From: Mycobacterium sp. 852002-50816_SCH5313054-b
GTDB lineage: Bacteria > Actinomycetota > Actinomycetes > Mycobacteriales > Mycobacteriaceae
Reading direction: 5' to 3'
NCBI RefSeq assembly: GCF_001667185.1
Contig: NZ_LZIC01000031.1
Coordinates: 21,743-85,742 of the forward strand
Length of the DNA: 64,000 bases
Part shown: positions 52,222-61,003 of the stretch, in pieces
How positions within the stretch are numbered: position 1 is the first letter of the stretch
How the letters are laid out: each line of letters begins with the position of its first letter
Notes under the pieces: generated by a model
Told to the model about the DNA's origin: nothing
Seen by the model: only the letters and a program-made list of their open reading frames with translations
The model's database searches: none
Translations under genes and position numbers: made by a program

Positions 52222-53739
52222 ATGCAGATTCGCCCCCATGTCGGCGCCGGCAAACCCGCCGTCATCCTGTACCCGTCCGGCACCGTCGTCACCTTCGACG
52301 ACCTGGAAGCCCGCGCCAATCGACTGGCGCACCGGTTCCGCCAGGCCGGACTGCGCGAGGGGGACACCGTCGCGATCCTGATGGAGAACAACGAGCACAT
52401 CCACGCGGTGATGTGGGCGGCCCGCCGAAGCGGCTTGTACTACGTCCCGATCAACACCCACCTGACCGCGGCCGAGGCCGCCTACATCGTCGACAACAGC
52501 AACGCCAAGGCCGTCATCGGCTCGGCGGCGCTGCGCGACACGCTCGCGCAGCTGCCCGACTACCTACCGAACGGGCTGCCGGAGCTGCTGATGATCGCCG
52601 ACGGCGAGCTGCCCGGTTGGGAGCGCTACCCGGAATGCGTTGCCCGCCAACCGGAAACCCCCATCGACGACGAAATCGAGGGGGACCTGCTGCAGTACTC
52701 GTCGGGCACCACCGGCCGGCCCAAGGGCATCAAACGCGAACTGCCGCACGTCCCGCCCGCCGAGGCACCCGGCATGATGTCGGCCCTGGTCGAGTTCTGG
52801 ATGACCCCCGACTCGGTCTACCTGAGCCCCGCCCCGCTGTACCACACCGCGCCGTCGGTGTGGTCGATGAGCGCGCAGGCCGGCGGCATCACGACGGTCG
52901 TGCTGGAGAAGTTCGACCCCGAGGGCACGCTGGACGCCATCCAGCGCCACCGCGTCACGCACGGGCAGTTCGTGCCGGCCATGTTCACCCGCATGCTGAA
53001 ACTCCCCGCCGCCGTTCGTGATTCGTACGACCTGTCCAGCCTGCAACGGGTGATGCACGCCGCCGCGCCGTGCCCGGTCGAGATCAAGAAGCAGATGATC
53101 GACTGGTGGGGGCCGATCATCGACGAGTATTACGCGTCCTCCGAGGCGATCGGGTCGACGCTGATCAGCGCCGAAGACTGGCTCGCGCATCCGGGTTCGG
53201 TGGGCAAGCCGATGGCGTGCCAGATCCACATCCTCGACGAGGACGGAACCGAGCTGCCGCCCGGCCAGCCCGGCGAGATCTACTTCGAGGGCGGCTACTC
53301 CTTCGAATACCTCAATGACCCGACGAAAACCGCCGCCTCGCGCGACCGGCACGGCTGGACGACCGTCGGCGACGTCGGCTACCTCGACGAGGAAGGCTAC
53401 CTGTACCTGACGGACCGCCGCCACCACATGATCATCTCCGGCGGCGTGAACATCTACCCGCAGGAGACCGAGAACCTTCTGGTCACCCACCCGAAGGTGT
53501 TGGACGCGGCGGTGTTCGGCGTTCCGGACGACGAGATGGGCCAACGGGTGGTGGCGGCCGTGCAGACTGTCGACCCGGCCGACGCCACCGACGGGTTCGC
53601 CGAGGAGCTGACCGCGTGGCTGCGAGATCGCCTGGCGCACTACAAATGTCCGCGGTCGATCGCCTTCGAGGCGCAGCTGCCGCGCACCGACACCGGCAAG
53701 CTCTACAAGAACGGGCTGATCGAGAAGTATTCGGTGTGA
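52222..53739 (+). CDS. fadD4: Fatty-acyl-CoA/AMP synthetase FadD4
   Basis: This 505-residue adenylating enzyme has the AMP-binding P-loop YSSGTTGRPKGIKRE (about residue 158), the YASSEAIG motif, the hinge and ATP-site TVGDVGYLDEEGYLYLTDRRHHMII, and the C-terminal catalytic Lys in PRTDTGKLYKNGL. It activates a carboxylic acid to acyl-AMP and then acyl-CoA. It matches Rv0214 by content and neighbours (fadE3 and the Rv0216-like gene follow), though it is shorter than the 537 residues of H37Rv. Substrate is unknown; genes around suggest catabolism of an unusual acid. Confidence 0.88.
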   Translation: MQIRPHVGAGKPAVILYPSGTVVTFDDLEARANRLAHRFRQAGLREGDTVAILMENNEHIHAVMWAARRSGLYYVPINTHLTAAEAAYIVDNSNAKAVIGSAALRDTLAQLPDYLPNGLPELLMIADGELPGWERYPECVARQPETPIDDEIEGDLLQYSSGTTGRPKGIKRELPHVPPAEAPGMMSALVEFWMTPDSVYLSPAPLYHTAPSVWSMSAQAGGITTVVLEKFDPEGTLDAIQRHRVTHGQFVPAMFTRMLKLPAAVRDSYDLSSLQRVMHAAAPCPVEIKKQMIDWWGPIIDEYYASSEAIGSTLISAEDWLAHPGSVGKPMACQIHILDEDGTELPPGQPGEIYFEGGYSFEYLNDPTKTAASRDRHGWTTVGDVGYLDEEGYLYLTDRRHHMIISGGVNIYPQETENLLVTHPKVLDAAVFGVPDDEMGQRVVAAVQTVDPADATDGFAEELTAWLRDRLAHYKCPRSIAFEAQLPRTDTGKLYKNGLIEKYSV

Positions 53740-53742
53740 CCC

Positions 53743-54705
53743 ATGCGGGTCGTCGACGTCTGTAGCGAGGGCGACGCGGGCGTCGCATCACCGCCCGGTG
53801 TGATCGTCGCCGTCGGCACCGCCGAGGACATTGCGGCGGCCGGATATTGGCCGGACGCAGCGAGTTTCACGCTGACCGAGGACCCGTGTGCGGATCGTCG
53901 GGTGGTCACCGTCGGCTCGGTGCCCGACGCCCTGGCCGAGCTGACGCAGCGCTGCCAACGGTGGCCGCACGCCAGCGCCGTGTGCGACGACGTCCTGCGC
54001 TCGGTCGATCCCGCCGGCCCGGCCCTGGGTGGGGTGATCACCGAGTCGTTGGCCTACTCGACCCTGCAGGCCGGCCCGGAGTTCGCACGCTGGCTCGCCG
54101 AACGCGGCCCAAGCGGCGCGCCCGAGCTCGCCGACCCGGTGCTGGCGCGGCGCGACGGCGACACGCTGCGCATCACGTTCAACCGGCCGCAACGTCACAA
54201 CGCGTTCTCCACCGACGCGCGGGCCGCGCTGCTCGAGGCGCTGACCGTCGCGCAGCTGGACCCGTCGGTGACCGGGATCGTGTTGGGTGGCAACGGCCCG
54301 TCGTTCTGCAGCGGCGGAGACCTCGCGGAGTTCGGCACCTTCGCCGACCCGGCGAGCGCGCACCTGGCGCGCACCCGGCACAGCCCGGCTCTGGCGCTCG
54401 ACGCGCTGACCGCCCGGCTCGGCCGGGCCTGCCGGGCCGAGGTGCACGGCCGGGTGGTGGGCAGCGGATTGGAGATGGCGGCGTTTTGCGGATGGGTTGC
54501 GGCGCGCGACGATTCGGTGTTCGGGCTACCCGAACTGGGCCTCGGCCTGATCCCCGGCGCCGGCGGAACCGTGAGCGTCACCCGCCGGATCGGGCGCTGG
54601 CGCACGGCGTATCTGGTGCTGTCCGGGCGCGCGATCGATGCCCATACCGCGCGGGCGTGGGGGCTGGTGGACGCCACTTACGTTGGCGCCCAAGGGCTCA
54701 CCTAG
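53743..54705 (+). CDS. Enoyl-CoA hydratase/isomerase (crotonase) family protein with N-terminal extension
   Basis: This is a 320-residue protein. The crotonase domain spans about residues 128-320: ITFNRPQRHNAFS, the oxyanion-hole segment FCSGGDLAEFG, GRVVGSGLEMA and the catalytic PELGLGLIPGAGGT. The first 120 residues are an unusual extension without a motif I recognise (MRVVDVCSEGDAGVASPPG, then a CDDVLRSV segment). It follows fadD4 by 3 nt, so the two are cotranscribed. It would hydrate or isomerise the CoA ester made by FadD4; the exact reaction is unknown. H37Rv lacks it between fadD4 and fadE3. Confidence 0.8.
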   Translation: MRVVDVCSEGDAGVASPPGVIVAVGTAEDIAAAGYWPDAASFTLTEDPCADRRVVTVGSVPDALAELTQRCQRWPHASAVCDDVLRSVDPAGPALGGVITESLAYSTLQAGPEFARWLAERGPSGAPELADPVLARRDGDTLRITFNRPQRHNAFSTDARAALLEALTVAQLDPSVTGIVLGGNGPSFCSGGDLAEFGTFADPASAHLARTRHSPALALDALTARLGRACRAEVHGRVVGSGLEMAAFCGWVAARDDSVFGLPELGLGLIPGAGGTVSVTRRIGRWRTAYLVLSGRAIDAHTARAWGLVDATYVGAQGLT

Positions 54706-54706
54706 C

Positions 54707-55117
54707 TCAGAAGCCCGAGTAGGTGGTGCTGGTCGTCGACGGGATCGACGAAACGATCGCGGCGAACATGGCGAACCACAGAATGACGCCGATGACATAG
54801 GCGGCCACACCGACGACCGCGCCGATGATGGCCCACTTCTTGGCGTTGTCGGCCGCCGTCTGCGCCTCGGCGTACCGCCCCTGGACCCACAGCCCGGAGA
54901 CCTTGGTGGAGTACACGATCGAGACGATCCCGAACGGCAGGCAACACAGGACTGTGACCAGGATCCCCCAGACGAGGTAGTTGTCCGGCTCGCGTTGCGG
55001 CGGCCAACCCGGCTGCGGCGCCGGGTAACCGGGCGGCGGCGGCTGACCCTGCCACGACGGCTGCGGTTGGCCCTGCCATTCCGGGTGACCCTCGTATGGC
55101 CCGGGGGGATAACTCAT
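54707..55117 (-). CDS. Small CD225/dispanin-like membrane protein
   Basis: This 136-residue protein has a Pro/Gly/Gln/Tyr-rich cytosolic head of about 45 residues (repeats of WQGQP and PPPPGYPAPQPG). Two hydrophobic helices follow (about 48-70 and 92-118), joined by a loop YSTKVSGLWVQGRYAEAQTAADNAKKWAIIG, which is the CD225/dispanin signature. Bacterial members have no established role. The start is ATG 55117 after a weak ribosome site. It is transcribed opposite to fadD4 and the crotonase gene, and ends one base from the latter's stop. Confidence 0.82.
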   Translation of the reverse strand: MSYPPGPYEGHPEWQGQPQPSWQGQPPPPGYPAPQPGWPPQREPDNYLVWGILVTVLCCLPFGIVSIVYSTKVSGLWVQGRYAEAQTAADNAKKWAIIGAVVGVAAYVIGVILWFAMFAAIVSSIPSTTSTTYSGF

Positions 55118-55200
55118 GGCAGCTGCCTCTCTGTGGCCTTGCTGGTGCCGAAGTCCCGCAAATATACAGCACGGGCGAACGCCAGCCAGGGAGATTTGCC

Positions 55201-56367
55201 TCAGATCCCGCCCCGGGCGACCAGCTGCGCGGCGATCACGTTGCGCTGGATCTCGTTGGTGCCTTCCCCGACGATCATCAGCGGCGCGTCACGGAAGTAA
55301 CGTTCGACGTCGTATTCGGTGGAATAGCCGTAGCCGCCGTGAATGCGAACGGCGTTCAGCGCGATTTCCATCGCGGCCTCCGAGGCGAACAGCTTGGCCA
55401 TCCCCGCCTCCATATCACAGCGTTCGCCGCTGTCGTAGCGCTCGGCGGCATAGCGGGTCAGCTGACGGGCGGCGGTGAGCTTGGTCGCCATGTCGGCCAG
55501 GTAATTACCGATCGCCTGGTGCTTCCAGATCGGCCGCCCGAAGCTCTCCCGCTGCTGCGCATAGGCCAGCGCGTCCTCGAGCGCCGCGGCCGCTACGCCC
55601 AGCGCCCGGGCCGCCACCTGAATGCGGCCCGTCTCCAGCCCCTTCATCATTTGCGAAAAGCCCTCGCCCAGCACCCCGCCCAGCACCGCCGACTCGGGAG
55701 CGGTGAAATCGTCGAAGGACAGCTCGCAGGATTCCACGCCCTTGTAGCCCAGCTTGGGCAGATCCCGCGACACCGTCAGGCCCGGCCCGTGTTCGACCAG
55801 CACGATCGAGATGCCCTTGTGCCGCGGCGTCGCGTTGGGATCGGTCTTGCACAGCAGCGCGATCAGGCCGGCCCGGCGCGCGTTGCTGATCCAGGTCTTG
55901 GAACCGCTGATCCGCAACTCACCGGAGCCGTCCGGCAGGGCGGTCGTCGCGATGTTCTGCAGGTCCGAGCCGCCGCCCGGTTCCGTCAGGGCCATGGTGG
56001 CCCGCAGCTCGCCGCTGGCCATTGGCGGCAGGTACGCGCGCTTTTGCTCCTCGGTGCCGAACAGCGTCAGCAGCTTGGCCACCACGGTGTGCCCGCCCAT
56101 GGCGCCGGCCAGGCTCATCCAGCCGCGGGCCAGCTCCTCGGTGACGCGCACATAACACGGCATCGACACCGGCGACCCGCCGTATTCCTCGGGAACGGCC
56201 AGGCCGTAGACGCCGATCCGCTTCATCTGCTCGATCCACGCCTCGGGGTAGGTGTTGGCATGTTCGAGCTCGCGGACGCGGGGTTTGACGTCGCGGTCGA
56301 TGAACGCCCGCACCGTGGCGACCAGCAGGTCCTCTTCGTCGTTCAGCTCACTGCTCACGTGTGCCAT
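55201..56367 (-). CDS. fadE3: Acyl-CoA dehydrogenase FadE3
   Basis: This 388-residue ACAD has the flavin-binding ALTEPGGGSDLQNI, the SGSKTWISNA strand, ESFGRPIWKHQAIG and the C-terminal GGYGYSTEYDVERYFRDA. The catalytic base is the Glu in GEGTNEIQRN. It oxidises an acyl-CoA to the enoyl-CoA. It matches Rv0215c by neighbours; ATG 56367 makes it longer than the 357 of H37Rv, and GTG 56358 is an alternative. The start lies only 9 bp from the GTG of the divergent Rv0216-like gene, so both messages must be leaderless or their promoters lie inside the opposite gene. Confidence 0.9.
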   Translation of the reverse strand: MAHVSSELNDEEDLLVATVRAFIDRDVKPRVRELEHANTYPEAWIEQMKRIGVYGLAVPEEYGGSPVSMPCYVRVTEELARGWMSLAGAMGGHTVVAKLLTLFGTEEQKRAYLPPMASGELRATMALTEPGGGSDLQNIATTALPDGSGELRISGSKTWISNARRAGLIALLCKTDPNATPRHKGISIVLVEHGPGLTVSRDLPKLGYKGVESCELSFDDFTAPESAVLGGVLGEGFSQMMKGLETGRIQVAARALGVAAAALEDALAYAQQRESFGRPIWKHQAIGNYLADMATKLTAARQLTRYAAERYDSGERCDMEAGMAKLFASEAAMEIALNAVRIHGGYGYSTEYDVERYFRDAPLMIVGEGTNEIQRNVIAAQLVARGGI

Positions 56368-56376
56368 ATTGGCCCC

Positions 56377-57372
56377 GTGGCTTATGCGCGTGTGCGGGAG
56401 GGCGGCCCTTACTTCGACGATCTCTCGGTGGGCCAGGTGTTCGACTGGGCGCCGGCGATGACGCTGTCGCCGGGTCTGGCCGGCGCCCACCAGGCGATCC
56501 TGGGGGACCGGCTGCGCCTGGCGCTGGACGCCGTGCTGTGCACCGCGGTGACCGGCGTACCGGGGCCACTGGCCCACCCGGGGCTCGTCTGCGACGTGGC
56601 GATCGGGCAGTCGACGCTGGCCACCCAACGCGTGAAAGCCAACCTGTTCTACCGCGGCCTGGTGTTTCACCGCTTCCCCGTGATCGGCGACACCATCTAC
56701 ACCCGCACCGAAGTGGTTGGGCTGCGGGCGAATTCGCCCAAGCCCGGCCGGGAGCCGACGGGGATGGCGGCTCTGCGGATGATCACCATCGACCAGGCCG
56801 ACCGGCTGGTCCTCGACTTTTACCGGTGCGCCATGCTGCCGGCCGGCCCGGACTTCAATCCCGATCGGGCGCCCGGCGACGATCTGTCGGCCGTCGGCGC
56901 CGACGTGCCCGGCCCCGCGCACGATCCGACCGCGCACTGGGACGCCGACGTGTTCCGCACCAAGGTCCCCGGTCCGCATTTCGACGCGGGCCTGGCGGGC
57001 ACGGTGCTGCGCAGCGCCGGCGACGTGGTCAGCGGGGCGCCCGAGCTCGCCCGGCTTACCCTGAACATCGCGGCGACACACCATGATTCGCGCGTCGCCG
57101 GGCGAAGGCTGGTGTACGGCGGACACACCGTCGGGCTGGCGCTCGCGCAGGCCGGCAGGCTGCTGCCCAATCTGGCGACGGTGCTGGGCTGGGAGTCCTG
57201 CGACCACACCGGCCCGGTCCACGAGGGCGACACCCTGTACAGCGAGCTGCACATCGAGACCGCCCGGCCGACCGAGCACGGGGGCGTGCTGGGGCTGCGG
57301 TCCCTGGTCTACGCCGTGGGCGAGCCCGACCGGCCGGTGCTGGACTGGCGGTTCAGCGCGCTGCATTTCTGA
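56377..57372 (+). CDS. Double-hotdog hydratase-like protein (Rv0216-like)
   Basis: This 331-residue protein is close to Rv0216 (337), whose structure shows two fused hotdog domains of the MaoC/R-hydratase type. Conserved blocks seen are GPYFDDLSVGQVFDWAPAMT, LAHPGLVCDVAIGQST, ANLFYRGLVFHRFPVIGDT, and in the second domain LTLNIAATHHDSR plus LVYGGHTVGLAL. Activity on tested enoyl-CoAs was not found for Rv0216, so the substrate remains unknown. Start GTG 56377 fits the family N-terminus and is 9 bp from the fadE3 start. It follows the acyl-CoA dehydrogenase logically as a hydration step. Confidence 0.88.
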   Translation: MAYARVREGGPYFDDLSVGQVFDWAPAMTLSPGLAGAHQAILGDRLRLALDAVLCTAVTGVPGPLAHPGLVCDVAIGQSTLATQRVKANLFYRGLVFHRFPVIGDTIYTRTEVVGLRANSPKPGREPTGMAALRMITIDQADRLVLDFYRCAMLPAGPDFNPDRAPGDDLSAVGADVPGPAHDPTAHWDADVFRTKVPGPHFDAGLAGTVLRSAGDVVSGAPELARLTLNIAATHHDSRVAGRRLVYGGHTVGLALAQAGRLLPNLATVLGWESCDHTGPVHEGDTLYSELHIETARPTEHGGVLGLRSLVYAVGEPDRPVLDWRFSALHF

Positions 57373-57397
57373 GTCGCAGCGCCCCGCCGCGCGCACA

Positions 57398-58594
57398 ATG
57401 GTGGGCGTGAGTTCGGCTTCGCCGTCGGCCAGCTGGGGTAGCAGCGGGCTGGCCTGCCTTACGGGCCTGCCCGACGGGCCGCCCGACTTCTCCCGCGCGC
57501 ACGTGCTGGCCCGCGCCGAGGAGGTGGCCGTGGCCGTCCGTCGTCGAACCCGCACCCCCGTCGACCCCGCCGGCCTGCTGGCCGGGCGGGCCGGGCTGCT
57601 CGGGTTGACGCGCCGCGGCCGGGTGTCGGCGGGCGGCGCCACCCGGTTGCTGGCCACCGCCGACGGCTGGTGCGCGATCACGCTGTCGCGCCCCGACGAC
57701 GTCGCCGCCGTTCCCGCGCTGCTGGAGGCCGACAAGGGGGCCGCCGATCCGTGGCCCGCACTGCGGCGCTGGGCCGCAACGCGTCCGGTGTCCGCGGTTA
57801 CCGAACGGGCGGGCCTGCTCGACATTCCGGCGGCCGCGCTGGGTGAGGTCGCCGCGGGGTCGCCACAGGTGCGGCACCTGGGCTTCCGAGCGCATCCGCG
57901 TGAGTTGGCCGGCCTGCTGGTGGCCGATCTGTCCTCGATGTGGGCCGGGCCGCTGTGCGGGCAGCTCTTGGCGCGCGGCGGGGCGACGGTCGTCAAAGTG
58001 GAAAGCCCGCGCCGCCCGGACGGCACCCGAGCAGGCAACCGCGCCTTCTACGACTGGATGAACGGCGAAAAGCTCTCCTACTGTGTGGATTTCGACGGCG
58101 GTGCCGACGAGCTACGCGAGTTGCTCGCCGTCGCCGATGTCGTGATCGAGGGCTCGCGGCCCGCGGCGCTGGAGCGGCGAGGGCTCGGGCCAGACAATAT
58201 CGCGCCGCGGGCGGGCCGAATCTGGTTGCGTATCAGCGGATATGAAGACTCCAGGCCGGCGTTCGGCGACGACGCCGCGGTGGCCGGCGGCCTGGTGGGC
58301 ACCGCCGCCGATGGACCGGTGTTCTGCGGCGACGCCATCGCCGACCCGTTGACCGGTCTGGAGGCGACGCTGGCGGTGCTTGAATCGCTGAGCCGGGGCG
58401 GGGGTGAGTTGATCCACCTTTCCATGGCCGCGGTCGCCGCGACCTATGCGGCGCTGCCCACCGTCGCGTCGGTCACCCCGCATCCGGCCCCGCCGCCGCA
58501 GCCGCCCGCGCCGTCGGCCCCGGCGGCCGAACTCGGCGCCGACGACGACGCCGTGCGTCGGATGGTCGCCGAAAGGCGTTGCCTGTCATGCTGA
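57398..58594 (+). CDS. CoA-transferase family III (CaiB/BaiF)-like protein, atypical order
   Basis: This 398-residue protein contains the hallmark start block of CaiB enzymes, LLVADLSSMWAGPLCGQLLARGGATVVKVESP. It appears at residues 173-203 instead of the usual first 40. A second-block DVVIEGSRPAALERRGLGP and a GDDAAVAGGL stretch follow. The N-terminal 165 residues (GWCAITLSRPDDVAAV, then PWPALRRWAATRP) resemble the part that normally follows. Either the gene is permuted or it retains only a partial catalytic domain. ATG 57398 was chosen. It ends inside the start of the amidohydrolase gene. Confidence 0.7.
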   Translation: MVGVSSASPSASWGSSGLACLTGLPDGPPDFSRAHVLARAEEVAVAVRRRTRTPVDPAGLLAGRAGLLGLTRRGRVSAGGATRLLATADGWCAITLSRPDDVAAVPALLEADKGAADPWPALRRWAATRPVSAVTERAGLLDIPAAALGEVAAGSPQVRHLGFRAHPRELAGLLVADLSSMWAGPLCGQLLARGGATVVKVESPRRPDGTRAGNRAFYDWMNGEKLSYCVDFDGGADELRELLAVADVVIEGSRPAALERRGLGPDNIAPRAGRIWLRISGYEDSRPAFGDDAAVAGGLVGTAADGPVFCGDAIADPLTGLEATLAVLESLSRGGGELIHLSMAAVAATYAALPTVASVTPHPAPPPQPPAPSAPAAELGADDDAVRRMVAERRCLSC

Positions 58595-59892
58595 TTCACC
58601 GGGCAACCTTGCTGGACGGCAGAACGGTCGACGTCCGGGTCGGCGCGCAGATCGACGAAGTGGGCGAGGGCCTGGAGCCCCGCACAGGGGAGGGCGTGCT
58701 GTATGCCGGCGGCGGGACCGTGCTGCCAGGCTTGCACGACCACCATGTGCACGTGCGGTCGGCGGCCTCGGCCCTGGACTCCTTCCTCGTCGGACCGCCC
58801 GGGGTGGCCACCAAAGAGCAGCTGACGCAGTTGCTCTCGAACGCCACTCCCGGCCCCGACGGCTGGATTCGCGCCGTCGGCTACCACGAATCGGTCGCGG
58901 GCGAGCTGGACCGAACGGCCCTCGATGCCCTCGTGCGCGACGTCCCGGTGCGCATCCAGCACCGCAGCGGCGCGCTGTGGATCCTCAACTCCGAGGCGCT
59001 GGGCCGGGTCGGCCTGCCCGACCACCCCGACGGCCGCCTGCGCAGCGCCGACCGCGGCTGGTCGGACGCGCTGCAGCAGCGCGAAACCGACCTCGCCGAA
59101 CTCAGCCGCCGCATCACCGCGACCGGCGTCACCGGCGTCACCGACGCCACCCCGGACCTCGCCGCCGACGACATGGTCTCGCTGCTGGTGTCACACCGGC
59201 GCGGCGAGTTCCGGCCGCGGCCCAGCTTCCTATCGCCGGGCAAGAAGATCCTGCAGGACGACCGCCTCGACCTGGACTCCCTGACGGCCTGGATCGCCGG
59301 CCAGCACGCCGACGGCCGACCGGTAGCCGTGCACTGCGTGACCGCCGCCCAGCTGGTGGTCACCATCGCGGCCCTGCGCGCGGCCGGCGGCCACCCGCTG
59401 GATCGCATCGAACACGCCGCCGTCGTGCCCGACGACAACCTCTCCGACCTCGCGGAGCTCGGGGTCACCGTGGTGACGCAACCCAACTTCGTCGCCGAGC
59501 GCGGCGACCACTACCTCGCCGACGTGCCCGCCTCCGAGCACGGCCAACTCTGGCGCGTCGCCTCTCTGCTCGACGCGGCGGTGCCGGTGGCCCTGTCGAC
59601 CGACATGCCGTTCGGCCACGGCGACCCATGGACGGCGATGCGCGCCGCGGTGTACCGCACCACCCCGAGCGGCGCGGTGCTCAACGCGGACGAATGTGTG
59701 CCTGCCCTAACGGCTTTGACGATGTTTCTGGGCCGCCCGGATCGGCCGGGCCGGGCGCGGACCGTCGAAGCCGGGCAGCCGGGGGACCTATGCGTGCTGA
59801 CCGAGCCACCGGCGACGGCGCTGGCCGAGCTGGACGCCGGCATGGTCGCGGCCACCGTCATCGCGGGCGAGCTCGTCTACTTCGCGATGTGA
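58588..59892 (+). CDS. Amidohydrolase family protein
   Basis: This 434-residue metal-dependent hydrolase of the amidohydrolase superfamily (YtcJ-like) has the HxH metal motif LPGLHDHHVHV at residue about 50, later His residues in AVHCVTAAQ and RIEHAAVV, and the metal Asp in LSTDMPFGHGDPW. No signal peptide is present. It hydrolyses an unknown amide, ester or ring. ATG 58588 overlaps the CaiB-like gene by 7 nt (TTG 58579 is an alternative). The two are cotranscribed with the hydratase gene, which suggests a shared degradative pathway. Confidence 0.82.
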   Translation: MLIHRATLLDGRTVDVRVGAQIDEVGEGLEPRTGEGVLYAGGGTVLPGLHDHHVHVRSAASALDSFLVGPPGVATKEQLTQLLSNATPGPDGWIRAVGYHESVAGELDRTALDALVRDVPVRIQHRSGALWILNSEALGRVGLPDHPDGRLRSADRGWSDALQQRETDLAELSRRITATGVTGVTDATPDLAADDMVSLLVSHRRGEFRPRPSFLSPGKKILQDDRLDLDSLTAWIAGQHADGRPVAVHCVTAAQLVVTIAALRAAGGHPLDRIEHAAVVPDDNLSDLAELGVTVVTQPNFVAERGDHYLADVPASEHGQLWRVASLLDAAVPVALSTDMPFGHGDPWTAMRAAVYRTTPSGAVLNADECVPALTALTMFLGRPDRPGRARTVEAGQPGDLCVLTEPPATALAELDAGMVAATVIAGELVYFAM

Positions 59893-59899
59893 CCGGCGA

Positions 59900-60799
59900 T
59901 CAATCCGCCTGCATGAGTGCGGCGCGCAGACTTTCGCACTGGCTGTCGAAAAATTGTCGCGACACCGGGGCCTTCCGTGCCACCGCGTCGAAGCCGTGGA
60001 ACGCGCCCGGAACCACCTCCACGTGGCACGGCACCCCCGCGTCGATCAGCCGCTGGGCGTAGGCCAGGTCCTCGTCGTGGAAGAGGTCGTGCGTGCCGAC
60101 CCCGATCCACGCCGGCGGCAACCCGCCGAGGTCCTCGCGGCGGCCCGGGACGGCGACCCGCGGGTCGGCGCCTCCGAGGTAGGAGGTCCAGCCGAACCGG
60201 TTGCTGCGCGCGCTCCACAGGCGGTGGTTCGGGCTTGCGCCGGTGGCCGAACTTCGGTCGTCCAGCATCGGGTACGCCAGCACCTGGAATACCGGGCTCA
60301 CTTCGCCGCGGTCGCGCGCCAGCAGCGCCAGCGCCGCCGCCAGGCCGCCGCCCGCGCTGGCGCCGGCGATCACCACCCGGTGGCGATCCACGGCGGGCAG
60401 GCCGCCGAGCCAGGTGAGCGCCGAATAGCAGTCCTCCAGCGACGCGGGATACGGATGCTCGGGCGCCAGGCGGTATTCCACCGACGCGACCGTGAGGTCG
60501 AGCCTCGAGCTGTAGCGGCGGCACAGCCAATCGTCCTGCTGGGCGTCGCCGATCACGTACCCGCCGCCGTGGATCCACAGCAGCGCCGGCGTCGGTTCGG
60601 TCGCGCCCGTGGGCCGGAAGAGCCGGACGACGGCCCCGGAGCCCAGGGTGATCACCTCGACATCGGGTGGCGCGCCGCGGCGCCGCCCCGTCAGGCCGCT
60701 CATGGCTCGCATGACCGGCAGGCTCCGGGGGCCGATCAGATGCCTCGGGGCGATGCGGGCGATGCTGCGCAGGTCCGGGTGAACGTCGTCGTTCGGCAT
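59900..60799 (-). CDS. lipW: Esterase/lipase LipW (hormone-sensitive lipase family)
   Basis: This 299-residue protein (Rv0217c: 302) has the oxyanion-hole motif HGGGYVIGD, the nucleophile GASAGGGLA, the acidic residue in GTHDLFHDED and the His in PGAFHGFD, the full HSL-family triad. No signal peptide is seen. ATG 60799 (MPNDDVHPDL) fits H37Rv; 25 upstream in-frame residues (from 60874) are not family-like. It probably hydrolyses short- or medium-chain esters. It converges on the amidohydrolase gene with a gap of 7 nt. Confidence 0.9.
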   Translation of the reverse strand: MPNDDVHPDLRSIARIAPRHLIGPRSLPVMRAMSGLTGRRRGAPPDVEVITLGSGAVVRLFRPTGATEPTPALLWIHGGGYVIGDAQQDDWLCRRYSSRLDLTVASVEYRLAPEHPYPASLEDCYSALTWLGGLPAVDRHRVVIAGASAGGGLAAALALLARDRGEVSPVFQVLAYPMLDDRSSATGASPNHRLWSARSNRFGWTSYLGGADPRVAVPGRREDLGGLPPAWIGVGTHDLFHDEDLAYAQRLIDAGVPCHVEVVPGAFHGFDAVARKAPVSRQFFDSQCESLRAALMQAD

Positions 60800-60956
60800 C
60801 GATCCAGTATTACCGACACGGGGATGAGGCAGCGTCACGGCCGTGAGCCCGCGGTAGTAGTCCGGACAATCCACGGCAATACCTTCGAAACACGCGCCCC
60901 GTAGCTTCGGGCAGTAGGCGCCAATCGGGGAGGCGACATGGGAGGTACATCCAGCC

Positions 60957-60981
60957 GAGCCGGCGGAATGCCGGCCGGCTC
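60957..60981 (+). promoter_or_regulatory. Hairpin in the leader of narB
   Basis: Arms GAGCCGGC (60957-60964) and GCCGGCTC (60974-60981) are perfect, with a 9-nt loop. An alternative shorter stem GCCGGC-GGAAT-GCCGGC is nested in the same stretch. It lies 22 nt before the narB start, with no T-tract. It could be a leader structure or an attenuator of the nitrate operon. Confidence 0.4.
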
Positions 60982-61003
60982 AGCAGCGAAGCGGTGATCG
61001 CCA

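Noticed and set aside
55096..56376. In-frame N-terminal extension of the hotdog hydratase gene over fadE3
   Set aside because: The extension is antisense to fadE3 and not family-like; GTG 56377 matches the Rv0216 N-terminus.
60994..61003. GTG at 60994 as an earlier narB start
   Set aside because: It is out of frame with the NarB coding sequence; GTG 61004 directly precedes the cluster-binding N-terminus.
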